Position numbers and translations under genes: made by a program
Notes under the pieces: model-generated
Told to the model about the DNA's origin: nothing
Databases searched by the model: none
What the model saw: only the letters and a program-made list of their open reading frames with translations
NCBI RefSeq assembly: GCF_052180275.1
Contig: NZ_CP197465.1
Coordinates: forward strand, 2,294,001-2,358,000
DNA length: 64,000 nucleotides
Direction of reading: 5' to 3'
Origin: Kumtagia sp052180275
Lineage (GTDB): Bacteria > Pseudomonadota > Alphaproteobacteria > Rhizobiales > Rhizobiaceae
Shown: piece after piece, positions 26,780 to 34,653 of the stretch
How positions within the stretch are numbered: the stretch's first letter is position 1
Layout of the letters: each line of letters starts with the position of its first letter

Positions 26780-27721
26780 ATGGAGCCGCTCGCCGCCATC
26801 ATATCGTTGCTACGCCCGCGCACCGTCTTCGCGAAGATCATCAGCGGATCCGGGACCTGGGGCGTGCGCTACGCCCGCCTTGAAAACGTGGGATTCGGCC
26901 TTGTGCTCAAGGGACAATGCCTTTTGAGCGCCAGCGGTTTGGACCCTCTCCATCTGGCGAGCGGCGATTTCGTTCTCATGCCGCCCAATCCTGGTTTTGT
27001 GATGTCGAGCGGCTCCGACGCCGTCCCCGTGGCGATGGAGTCTGACACTGCCGGGGATGCCAGGGAAATCCGGCACGGGGTTGCGCATGGGGACGCTGAA
27101 TTCCAGCTGCTCGGCGGCTATTTCTGGTTCGATCCCGTCAACAAGCCCCTTCTCCTGAGCCTCCTCCCTTCGCTTGTTCACATCCGGAATGCGGACCAGG
27201 CAGCGAGCCGTCTGGCCCAGACGATGGAGCTCCTCTCGGACGAAGCGCTACGCGAACGCCCCGGACGGGATTTGATCGTCGAGCGTCTCGTGGAGGTCAT
27301 GCTGGTGGAGGCGCTACGCCAGCAATTGAGCGTCGTGACCGACGACTCCAAATCCGGTTTGCTGCGGGGACTGGCCGATGCAAAGCTCGCAAAGGCATTC
27401 CGGCAGATTCACGCGGACGTCGCGCGGGTCTGGACCGTGGAGGAACTCGCCCGCGTCGCAGGCCTGTCCCGCTCGACATTCAGCGAACGCTTTTCGCAAA
27501 AGGTCGGGATGCCGCCCATGGAGTATGTCATGAAGTGGCGCATGGCGCGGGCCAAGGACATCCTGCAACGGGACGACAAGACCCTGGACGAGGTCGCGGC
27601 GGCGATCGGCTACGAGTCGGCCAGCGCCTTCAGCACGGCCTTCCGCAGGGAAGTCGGTCAGCCGCCAAGTCATTTCGCACGAAATGCTGGCGGGCGGGCC
27701 ACCGACCACTACGCAGCATAG
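26780..27721 (+). CDS. AraC-family regulator with cupin sensor domain
   Basis: A 313-residue regulator. The N-terminal half is an AraC_binding/cupin_6-type domain (LHLASGDFVLMPPNPGFVM; LLGGYFWFDPVNKPLLLSLLP), and the C-terminal about 100 residues are a double helix-turn-helix with AGLSRSTFSERFSQKVGMPP and IGYESASAFSTAFRREVGQPP. The start MEPLAAIISLLRPR at 26780 fits the family; an ATG at 26762 is possible and neither has a good ribosome site. Its target is unclear: both neighbours are unrelated operons on the other strand. Confidence 0.85.
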   Translation: MEPLAAIISLLRPRTVFAKIISGSGTWGVRYARLENVGFGLVLKGQCLLSASGLDPLHLASGDFVLMPPNPGFVMSSGSDAVPVAMESDTAGDAREIRHGVAHGDAEFQLLGGYFWFDPVNKPLLLSLLPSLVHIRNADQAASRLAQTMELLSDEALRERPGRDLIVERLVEVMLVEALRQQLSVVTDDSKSGLLRGLADAKLAKAFRQIHADVARVWTVEELARVAGLSRSTFSERFSQKVGMPPMEYVMKWRMARAKDILQRDDKTLDEVAAAIGYESASAFSTAFRREVGQPPSHFARNAGGRATDHYAA

Positions 27722-27765
27722 CCATCCTTCCAGGCGGATGTACCGGGCCTCCGCCTAGGGCCGAT

Positions 27766-27808
27766 CGGTCTGCGCAGACCGTGCCTGGCGTCATTTTGGT
27801 CGCCAGGC
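27766..27808. terminator. Two hairpins between convergent genes
   Basis: A perfect 16-bp palindrome (CGGTCTGCGCAGACCG, 27766-27781) and a second 8-bp stem with 10-base loop (27783-27808) fill the short gap between the AraC gene and the minus-strand amidase operon. Together they could act as a bidirectional terminator. Confidence 0.45.
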
Positions 27809-27827
27809 GCAGCTGCCCAACCAGTGT

Positions 27828-29078
27828 CTATCCGGCCAGCTTCAGAAGTGCATGCAACAGGACATTCGTCCCCGCGGCCAGGTCTTCCGGCGAGGCATAT
27901 TCCCTGACATTGTGGCTGATGCCGTCTCGGCACGGCACGAAGAGCATCGCCGTCGGCGCGACCTTGGCGACGTTGGCGGCGTCGTGAAGGGCGCCGCTCG
28001 CCATGCGTCGATAGGAATATCCCTGCTGCTGCGCGCCATTCTCCAGGGCCTCGACGCAGGCGTCGTGGAACACCGTCGGAGGGACGGAGATGCGGTCGGA
28101 GATGTCGACCGCGCAGCCGAGCGCCTTGCCGTTCGCCACACAGGCTGCCGCGCATTCCCGGCTCAGCCGCTCGAGCGTATCGGCATCCGGATGCCTGATG
28201 TCGACGACGAAAGACGCATGTCCGACGACCGTGCTCGGACCGTCGGTGGCCGTCCGCAACTGGCCGACGCTTACCCGCGCCGAGGAGCCGTAGCGGCGCC
28301 CGATTTCGTTCACGGCCACCAGCATGCGGGCCGAGGCCAGCAGCGCGTCCTGCCGCTGGTCCAGCGGCGTCGTGCCGGCATGCGCGTCGGTTCCCCTGAC
28401 GTCTACGTCGAGCCAGCGCAGGCCCTGCACGGATGTCACGATCCCCACCTGAAACCCTTCCTGTTCGAGGATCGGGCCCTGCTCGATATGCAGTTCCAGG
28501 AAGGCGCCCAGCGGAAATTTTTCGACGCTGTCGCCCAGCCAGCCGCGCTCGCGCGCTTCCTGCCGGAACGGCGTGCCGTCGGCAGCCTTGACGCGGTCGA
28601 GTGCTGCGTCGTCGAGCAGGCCGGCATTCCAGGCCGAGCCGAGAAGCCCCGGGGCGTAGCGCACCCCTTCCTCGTTCGTCCAGTTCACGACCGCCAGCGG
28701 CGCAGCAGTCTCGATCCCCTGATCGTTCAGCGTCTCGATGACTTCGAGGGCCGCGAGCACGCCCGAGATGCCGTCGAAGCGGCCGCCATGCGGCTGCGTG
28801 TCGAGATGGCTGCCCGAAGCGACGGGCAGGCGTCGGGGATCACTGCCCGGCCGGACGGCGAACATGTTGCCGGCGCCGTCGACATGGACGTCGAGGCCGG
28901 CCTTCTTGCACCAGGAGGCGAGCAGCGCGCGGGCCTGCGCGTCCTCGGCCGACATGGCGAGGCGGCACGACCCGGTTCCGTCGATCGCGCCTATATCAGC
29001 CATCTCCATGTGCCGTGACCACAGCCGTTCCGCATCGATCGCGATGGCCGAACGCGGCCTGTTTGCCGGATAGTTCAT
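27828..29078 (-). CDS. M20-type amidase/N-carbamoylase (AmaB/hydantoinase-carbamoylase family)
   Basis: A 416-residue zinc amidohydrolase. Metal and substrate motifs are present: GSHLDTQPHGGRFDGISGV, NWTNEEGVRYAP, FLELHIEQGPILE and the dimer-domain histidine in GTDAHAGTTPLDQRQD, plus the late histidine in DGISHNVREYA. The family hydrolyses N-carbamoyl-L-amino acids, allantoate, ureidoglycolate or beta-ureidopropionate. In this operon, with HyuA/HyuB upstream, N-carbamoyl amino acid hydrolysis after ring opening is the natural step. Its start overlaps the permease stop (TGATG); the long frame further upstream belongs to the permease in another frame. Confidence 0.9.
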   Translation of the reverse strand: MNYPANRPRSAIAIDAERLWSRHMEMADIGAIDGTGSCRLAMSAEDAQARALLASWCKKAGLDVHVDGAGNMFAVRPGSDPRRLPVASGSHLDTQPHGGRFDGISGVLAALEVIETLNDQGIETAAPLAVVNWTNEEGVRYAPGLLGSAWNAGLLDDAALDRVKAADGTPFRQEARERGWLGDSVEKFPLGAFLELHIEQGPILEQEGFQVGIVTSVQGLRWLDVDVRGTDAHAGTTPLDQRQDALLASARMLVAVNEIGRRYGSSARVSVGQLRTATDGPSTVVGHASFVVDIRHPDADTLERLSRECAAACVANGKALGCAVDISDRISVPPTVFHDACVEALENGAQQQGYSYRRMASGALHDAANVAKVAPTAMLFVPCRDGISHNVREYASPEDLAAGTNVLLHALLKLAG

Positions 29079-30034
29079 CAGAGGGTCCTTTCCTTGCGCC
29101 CGCTGACGAGCTGCGAAACCATCACCGCGACCACCAGCGCCCCGCCGTAGAAGAGGTCGTGTACGAACGTGCGGAAACCGAGCACGGACAGGCCGTTGAT
29201 GCCGGTGACGAGGAAATAGACGGCGATGACCGAGCCCCAGGCATTGAAGCGGCCGGGCTTGATGCAGGTGGCGCCGAGGAAGGCCGCCGCGAAGGCCGGC
29301 AGGAGCAGCGTCGTGCCGGAGGTGGGATTGGCCGATCCGGTCGTGCCCGTGTAGAGGATGCCGGCAATGGCGCCCATCATGCCGGAGGCCATGAAGGCCG
29401 TCATGCGCACGCGGCCGACGGCTACCCCTGTCAGGCGCCCGACCTCGCGTCCGCGTCCGGTGAACAGCAATTGCTGGCCGAAGGCGGTGTAGGACAGCAC
29501 GTACCAGACGAGCGCCGCAAGCACGATGGCGTAGTAGAAACTCAGCGGGATGCCGAAGAGCCGCTGGATGATGACGTACTGCATGAGGACGCGCGCCACG
29601 CCGCTGATCGTCTGGCTGTCGCTGATCCACAGCGTGACGCCGTGCAGGAAAGTGCCGACGCCGAGCGTGACAATCAGCGAATGGACACGGAAGTAGAGCG
29701 TGATCGCGCCGTTGATCAGGCCGACCACGGCGCCGGCGGCAAGCGCGATCGGAATGATTAGTCCGATCGGCACACCCATGCGGGCACTGAGGATCGCGGT
29801 CAGCATCGACGTGAAGGTCAGGGTCTGCGCGATCGAGAGATCGAAATCGCCCGCCGTCAAAGGAATGATCAGGCCGAGCGTCACGATGACCAGCACTGCT
29901 TCGGACCCGAAGATGCTGGAGAAGTTGGACCAGGTGAGGAAGCTCTCGGGACGCATCGCGCCGAACAGGGCGATGACCGCCAGCCACACGATGACGAGGC
30001 CGAACCGTTCGAGCTGGTAGCCGGGATTAGCCAT
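29078..30034 (-). CDS. RbsC-type ABC sugar/small-molecule permease
   Basis: A 318-residue permease with about ten membrane helices and the RbsC-class signature GREVGRLTGVAVGRVRMTAFMASGMMGAIAGIL near residues 190-222. ATG 30034 (MANPGYQLERF) is taken as the start: the frame extends to an ATG at 30058, but those eight extra codons are partly encoded by the inserted palindromic repeat at 30045-30206. Partner ATPase and binding protein lie upstream. Confidence 0.9.
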   Translation of the reverse strand: MANPGYQLERFGLVIVWLAVIALFGAMRPESFLTWSNFSSIFGSEAVLVIVTLGLIIPLTAGDFDLSIAQTLTFTSMLTAILSARMGVPIGLIIPIALAAGAVVGLINGAITLYFRVHSLIVTLGVGTFLHGVTLWISDSQTISGVARVLMQYVIIQRLFGIPLSFYYAIVLAALVWYVLSYTAFGQQLLFTGRGREVGRLTGVAVGRVRMTAFMASGMMGAIAGILYTGTTGSANPTSGTTLLLPAFAAAFLGATCIKPGRFNAWGSVIAVYFLVTGINGLSVLGFRTFVHDLFYGGALVVAVMVSQLVSGRKERTL

Positions 30035-30044
30035 GATCGTTCTC

Positions 30045-30206
30045 AGAGCAGTTTGCATTCAGGTCGACCCCTTCTGCCGGGCCGGTTTGGACCAAATCCA
30101 TCGGGCTTCGTCTTGTCCGGGCCACCAGCCCGGCCTGCGACGAACCCCTCGACCTTGACCCAAACCGTCGTCGGCAGAAGGGGTCGACCTGAGTGCAAAC
30201 TGCTCT
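30045..30206. repeat. 162-bp palindromic intergenic repeat (RIME/MITE-like)
   Basis: Terminal arms of 34 bases (30045-30078 and 30173-30206) are inverted copies with one mismatch; the inner bases continue to pair imperfectly towards a GGGC-CACCA-GCCC tip, so the element can fold almost end to end. It fills the ATPase-permease junction of an operon. Two bases of the ATPase stop codon and part of the upstream reading frame of the permease lie within it. Palindromic intergenic repeats of similar size are known in Rhizobiales. Confidence 0.8.
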
Positions 30207-31749
30207 ATGCGGGCGCATGAATTCTGGTTTCCCCGTAACAGGCCGCTTCGATGCCGGACTTGGTGACTTCGCCGCCCCGCAGTTCGGCCTTGACGCGGCC
30301 GCGCTCGAACACGAGCACACGGTGCGCGATCATTTCGAGCTGTTCGAACTCGGAGGTCGCGCAGATGACCGAAGCGCCCCTGGCGCAGGCTTCGAGCAGG
30401 CGGTCGTAGATCTCGCGGCGCGCGCCGATGTCGATGCCCTGGGTCGGTTCGTCGAGGAGCACGAGTTTCGGATCGAGCTGGAGCCACTTGGCGAGCAGAA
30501 GCTTCTGCTGGTTGCCGCCCGACAGCTCCGAAGCGGCCTGTTGCGGCGCTTGCGCCTTGACCACGAAACGGCGCATCAGCTCTGCCGTCCTGGCCTGACG
30601 TGCCCGATGGTCGAGCAGGAGGTCGCCGCGCGCGGCCATGGGCAGCATGGCATTCTCGGTGAGGCTGAGATCGAGGGCGAGACCGAGCTTCTGCCGGTCG
30701 GCCGGGATGAAGGCGATCCCGGCGGCCATCGAATCCGCCGGCCTCATGGCGGCGAGATCGTGGATCGCTCCGCCCATCTCCAGCCGTCCCGAGCGCGCGG
30801 CATGGGCGCCGGCCAGGAGATAGGGCACCTCGTCGTAGCCGGAGCCGATCAGGCCGGTGAGACCCAGGATCTCCCCGGGCGCGACGTCGAATTCCAGACC
30901 GCCGACGACCCGGCCGGCAAGACCGGTGATCGATACCGCCGGCTTCGTCGCGGCAGGTACGGCACCGACAAGCCGCTCCTGCGTCAGGGAACGGCCAACG
31001 ATCGCTTCGACGATGCGCGCTCGGCTGATAATTGCGGTGTCGAAACTGTCGATCACCTCCCCGTCGCGAAGCACGGTCGCGCGGTCGGTGATCTCCATGA
31101 CCTCGTCGATATCGTGCGAGACGAAGATGATGCCGACCCCCGTCTCTTTCAGCCGGCGCATCATGGCGAAGAGCTGGCGGACATCTTCGATCGGCAGGAA
31201 GGGCGTCGGTTCGTCGAGGACGAGCAGGCCGGGCGTCGCGTGCTCGTTGTGCGACCCGACGCGGTCGGCCGCGCGCACGATGGCAAGTTGCGCGCGCTTG
31301 ACCGGCGAGAGGTCGCCGACGGTCGCCCAGGGATCGAGGTCGAGATGATGCCGCTCGAAAAGCTGGCGGGCACGAGCGGCCTCGGCGCTCCAGTTGATGA
31401 ACCATTGTCCGGCGCGGCCGTGCTCTCCGGCGATCAGGTTTTCCAGGGCGGTCGCTTCAAGCAGGAGGCCGAGATTCTGATGGACGAAGGAGAGGCCGAT
31501 CTTCTCGCTGCGGCCAGGCGGGATCGGTAGGGGAATCGGCCTGCCGTCGAGTTCGAGGCTGCCCTCATCCGGCTTGTGGAAGCCGGAGAGGATCTTGATG
31601 AGCGTGGACTTCCCCGACCCGTTCTTGCCCAGCAGACCGTGGATCTCGCCGGGCATGACGGCAAGGTCCGCGCGCGACAGCGCGTGAACCCCGCCAAAGG
31701 ACTTGCTCAGTCCCCTGATCGCCAGCCGGGGAACAGTCCCTATGGTCAC
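30205..31749 (-). CDS. Sugar-type ABC transporter ATPase with two ATP-binding domains
   Basis: A 514-residue RbsA/MglA-like ATPase. The first domain has Walker A GLLGKNGSGKSTLIK and Walker B LLVLDEPTPFLP; its signature region is degenerate (VGDLSPVKRAQLAIVRA). The second domain has a typical signature ASELSGGNQQKLLLAKWL and DEPTQGID but a degenerate Walker A (GLTGLIGSGYDEV), as is usual for the class. Its stop lies on the edge of the palindromic repeat. It starts overlapping the binding-protein gene (ATGA). Confidence 0.9.
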   Translation of the reverse strand: MTIGTVPRLAIRGLSKSFGGVHALSRADLAVMPGEIHGLLGKNGSGKSTLIKILSGFHKPDEGSLELDGRPIPLPIPPGRSEKIGLSFVHQNLGLLLEATALENLIAGEHGRAGQWFINWSAEAARARQLFERHHLDLDPWATVGDLSPVKRAQLAIVRAADRVGSHNEHATPGLLVLDEPTPFLPIEDVRQLFAMMRRLKETGVGIIFVSHDIDEVMEITDRATVLRDGEVIDSFDTAIISRARIVEAIVGRSLTQERLVGAVPAATKPAVSITGLAGRVVGGLEFDVAPGEILGLTGLIGSGYDEVPYLLAGAHAARSGRLEMGGAIHDLAAMRPADSMAAGIAFIPADRQKLGLALDLSLTENAMLPMAARGDLLLDHRARQARTAELMRRFVVKAQAPQQAASELSGGNQQKLLLAKWLQLDPKLVLLDEPTQGIDIGARREIYDRLLEACARGASVICATSEFEQLEMIAHRVLVFERGRVKAELRGGEVTKSGIEAACYGETRIHAPA

Positions 31750-32852
31750 TCGGCGATCTGCCAGAGCTTGCGATAGCCTTCGACATAGGCGTCGCCATAA
31801 CCCTTGGCGGCATCGGCGGGTTCGCCGGTTTCGGCAATGTTCCTTGCGTCGAAGATGCGCAGCGGAACTTTTGAGTCGCGAATCGTCTCCTTGCCGCAGA
31901 GCAGGCGCATCTCTGCGTCGAGCATGGCGTGCGCGATCCAGTCGAGGTTTTCGCCGATGTCCATCTCCACGTCGCCGGTCCGGATCAGGTCGAGCGCGAA
32001 GGGCGTCCCGTTGAAGGTCGCGACCTTCACCTTGTCGCCGCGGTCTGCGATGGCGATCGCCGGCGTGACGAAACTCGACATGCTGTCGTAGATCGGAATG
32101 ACGTAGTTGAGGTCGGCGTTCGCCTGCAGGGCGCCCGCCACGGTCGGCTGGATCTTGGTCGCCCAGTCGGTGATCGGCACGTTGACGATCTCGTACTTGC
32201 AGTCCGGGCAGCGCGTGTCGAAGGCCTCCTTGAGGCCGCCGACGATCGAGTCCGTCGACAGCGCCTCGTTCGAGACCAGCACCAGCGCGTTGGTCTTGCC
32301 TTCGGTCTTGGCGATGGTCCAGTCGGCCATCAGTTCACCGGCCTTGCGGTAGTCGATGGCGACGGCGGCATCGACGCCCGCCGGCGCGTCCTGCTCCAGG
32401 CCGGTCAGGTGCGAGGTGACGACCTTGAGGCCCTTGGCCTGGGTCTGCATGACCTGCGGCTCGAAGAAGCGCGGATCGGCCCCTGCCAGCAGGCTGACCA
32501 GGTTGAAGCCGTTGTTGGCGGCATAGTCCATGCCCTGGATCCACTGCGTGGGATTGCCCTGATTCTCCCACTCCATGTGCTCGAAGCCGAGCTGCCCGGC
32601 GATCTTGGACTTGTGGTCGCTGATCGTCTTGATGAAGGGGATGGCGCTCGACGCCGGGATCGTGAAGATCTTCTTGCCGGCCATGCAGGCCTTGGCGTCG
32701 AAGGGCTCGCCGGCCGGTACGAAGTCGGGAATGCCGGTGTAGGCGGCGATGTTCGCCTTGGCCTTGTCGACGCCGTCCTGCGCGGCCGCCGGCAGCAGCG
32801 CGGCCAGCACCAATGCCGAAGCCATGCCTGTAATCGATGCAACGCGTTTCAT
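31746..32852 (-). CDS. Periplasmic sugar-binding-like protein of the third importer
   Basis: A 368-residue RbsB/type-1 periplasmic binding protein with a signal peptide (ASALVLAALLPAAAQ, cleavage near residue 25). Visible fold landmarks are GKKIFTIPASSAIPFIKTI, a LVSLLAGADPRFFEPQV strand-helix and VATFNGTPFALDLIRTGDV in the second lobe. Two cysteine pairs (ACMAGK and RCPDCK) are unusual. The ligand is probably the substrate of the downstream/upstream hydantoinase and amidase genes, for example a hydantoin, ureide or cyclic amide. Confidence 0.88.
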   Translation of the reverse strand: MKRVASITGMASALVLAALLPAAAQDGVDKAKANIAAYTGIPDFVPAGEPFDAKACMAGKKIFTIPASSAIPFIKTISDHKSKIAGQLGFEHMEWENQGNPTQWIQGMDYAANNGFNLVSLLAGADPRFFEPQVMQTQAKGLKVVTSHLTGLEQDAPAGVDAAVAIDYRKAGELMADWTIAKTEGKTNALVLVSNEALSTDSIVGGLKEAFDTRCPDCKYEIVNVPITDWATKIQPTVAGALQANADLNYVIPIYDSMSSFVTPAIAIADRGDKVKVATFNGTPFALDLIRTGDVEMDIGENLDWIAHAMLDAEMRLLCGKETIRDSKVPLRIFDARNIAETGEPADAAKGYGDAYVEGYRKLWQIAE

Positions 32853-32885
32853 CTGTTTCTCCTCTGTGAGACGCCGTGGTTCCCT

Positions 32886-34643
32886 TTAGTGTTGTCCGCG
32901 CAGCGTGCGGGTCGCCGCGTGGTCGATGACGTTGCCGTCCAGGGCAACGCCGTAGTCGGACCGCGCCGTCTGCGCGTCGATCAGCCCGTTCAGAACGTCG
33001 TCGAGCACGGCGCCGGGATCGCGGGTCATCGGGTCGCCGTAGCCGCCGCCACACGGCCCGTAGGCGGTGATGCGGTCGCCCTTGGCGAGATGCCGGTAGG
33101 GGATCTTCGACGGCAGGTCTTCCGTGCCGCCGGCCGCGCGCAACAGGTGCACCTTCGCCGGGGAACCATCGGCACCGCCGAGAAAACCCCAGGGACGGAA
33201 GCGTTGGCCGTCACCCTCGATGGAAACCGCGCCGTCCTCCAGCAGTTCGAACGAGCGGATCGACCCGATGCCGCCGCGCGATGCACCCGCGCCCGCCACG
33301 TTTTCGCGCAGTTCATAGTTGAGGACGCGCAGCGGCAGATGGGACTCGATGTCCTCGATGGGATTGTTGCGGGTGTTGGCATAGAGCGTGTCGACCGCGT
33401 CCATGCCGTCCTTGCCGTGCCGGCCCCCATAGGCGCCCTCCATGATCTCCATGTGGACCCAAGGCGCGCCCTGCGAGACACCGCTGAAGGCCATGACGCG
33501 CAGGTTGCCGATGCCGGCGCTGACCTGCTGCGGGACAGCCGGGGCGATCGCCTTCATCACCGTATCCGCCACGGCGTTGCCTGGGCAGAAGCGGGCGATG
33601 ACAGGGGCAGGGAAGATCGGGTTCGCCAGGCAGCCTTCAGGCGCGAAGATGGTGATCGGGCGGGTGAGGCCGCTGTTCTGCGGGATCGCGCCGTAGACGT
33701 CGCTGTCCAGCAGGATTGAGCGGAGCGTCAGCCAGACTGCGCAATCCACCGTGCCGACCAGCGGCATGTTGATCGGCTTGTTGGGCGTCTGCGGCGCGGT
33801 GCCGGTCAGGTCGACATGGATGTCGGAGCCCTTGACGGTCAGGGTCACCTCTATCGGCAGTTCCTTCAGTGCCGGGTCCGGGCTGTCGAGATAGCCGTCG
33901 ATGAAGGTCCTTGCGTTGTAGCGGCCGTCGGGAATGCGGGCGATCGCGTCGCGCATGAGGTTTTCCGAATAGTCGAGCAGGTCCTCGTAGGCGCCGGTGA
34001 CGGTGTCGAGGCCGTACTGGTCGAGCAGCGCGGCGTAGCGCTCGGCGCCGATGCGCGCGGCCGCCACCTGCGCCTCCATGTCGCCAACCACGAGGTCGGC
34101 AATGCGGATGTTGCTGCGCAGGATCTGCCAGACAGGCTCGATCTTCCGCCCGGCCTCGTAGACGCGCACGGCCTTGAATTGCAGTCCCTCGGCATAGGTG
34201 TCGACCGCATCGACGATGCCGCAACTGCCCGGCGTCAGCGCGCCGATGTCGAGATGGTGCGCGGTCGTGACCGAGAAACCCGCGAGCTCTCCCTTGTGGA
34301 AGATCGGCACCGCGAAGCCGACATCGGGTCCATGGGACGCACCGCCATAGGGATCGTTGTGCATGAACACGTCGCCGGGGCCGACCTTGTCGCCGCGCTT
34401 GCCGAGTTCACGCAGGATGCCGGCGATGTAACCGGGGATCGGCCCGGACTGCAGGGGCGTGCTCATCGTGCATTCGCAAAGCTGGCGGCCGGTGGCGTCC
34501 GTCAGCGCGGCGCCAAAATCCTCGCTCTCGCGGATGATGCTCGAATAGCTCATCCGCATGAGCTTGTGGCCCATCTCGATGGCAATGTTCTCCAGCGCCC
34601 CGTGGATGACCGCTGCAAGGAAAGGATCGACGCGCGTCTGCAT
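32886..34643 (-). CDS. hyuB: Hydantoinase B / N-methylhydantoinase beta subunit
   Basis: A complete 585-residue HyuB. Key segments are MSYSSIIRESEDFGAALTD near the N-terminus, GDVFMHNDPYGGASHGPDVG, TAHHLDIGALTPGS and C-terminal GGGYGDPMTRDP. It forms the catalytic partner of the actin-fold ATPase HyuA encoded 10 bases upstream. Together they open five-membered cyclic amides using ATP. It resembles but is not identical to the partial copy at the left edge of the window. Confidence 0.92.
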   Translation of the reverse strand: MQTRVDPFLAAVIHGALENIAIEMGHKLMRMSYSSIIRESEDFGAALTDATGRQLCECTMSTPLQSGPIPGYIAGILRELGKRGDKVGPGDVFMHNDPYGGASHGPDVGFAVPIFHKGELAGFSVTTAHHLDIGALTPGSCGIVDAVDTYAEGLQFKAVRVYEAGRKIEPVWQILRSNIRIADLVVGDMEAQVAAARIGAERYAALLDQYGLDTVTGAYEDLLDYSENLMRDAIARIPDGRYNARTFIDGYLDSPDPALKELPIEVTLTVKGSDIHVDLTGTAPQTPNKPINMPLVGTVDCAVWLTLRSILLDSDVYGAIPQNSGLTRPITIFAPEGCLANPIFPAPVIARFCPGNAVADTVMKAIAPAVPQQVSAGIGNLRVMAFSGVSQGAPWVHMEIMEGAYGGRHGKDGMDAVDTLYANTRNNPIEDIESHLPLRVLNYELRENVAGAGASRGGIGSIRSFELLEDGAVSIEGDGQRFRPWGFLGGADGSPAKVHLLRAAGGTEDLPSKIPYRHLAKGDRITAYGPCGGGYGDPMTRDPGAVLDDVLNGLIDAQTARSDYGVALDGNVIDHAATRTLRGQH

Positions 34644-34653
34644 GGTTTTCCCC

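Noticed and set aside
27828..29987. An apparent 719-residue fusion extending the amidase upstream
   Set aside because: The N-terminal 300 residues are an out-of-frame reading of the permease gene; the real amidase start overlaps the permease stop.
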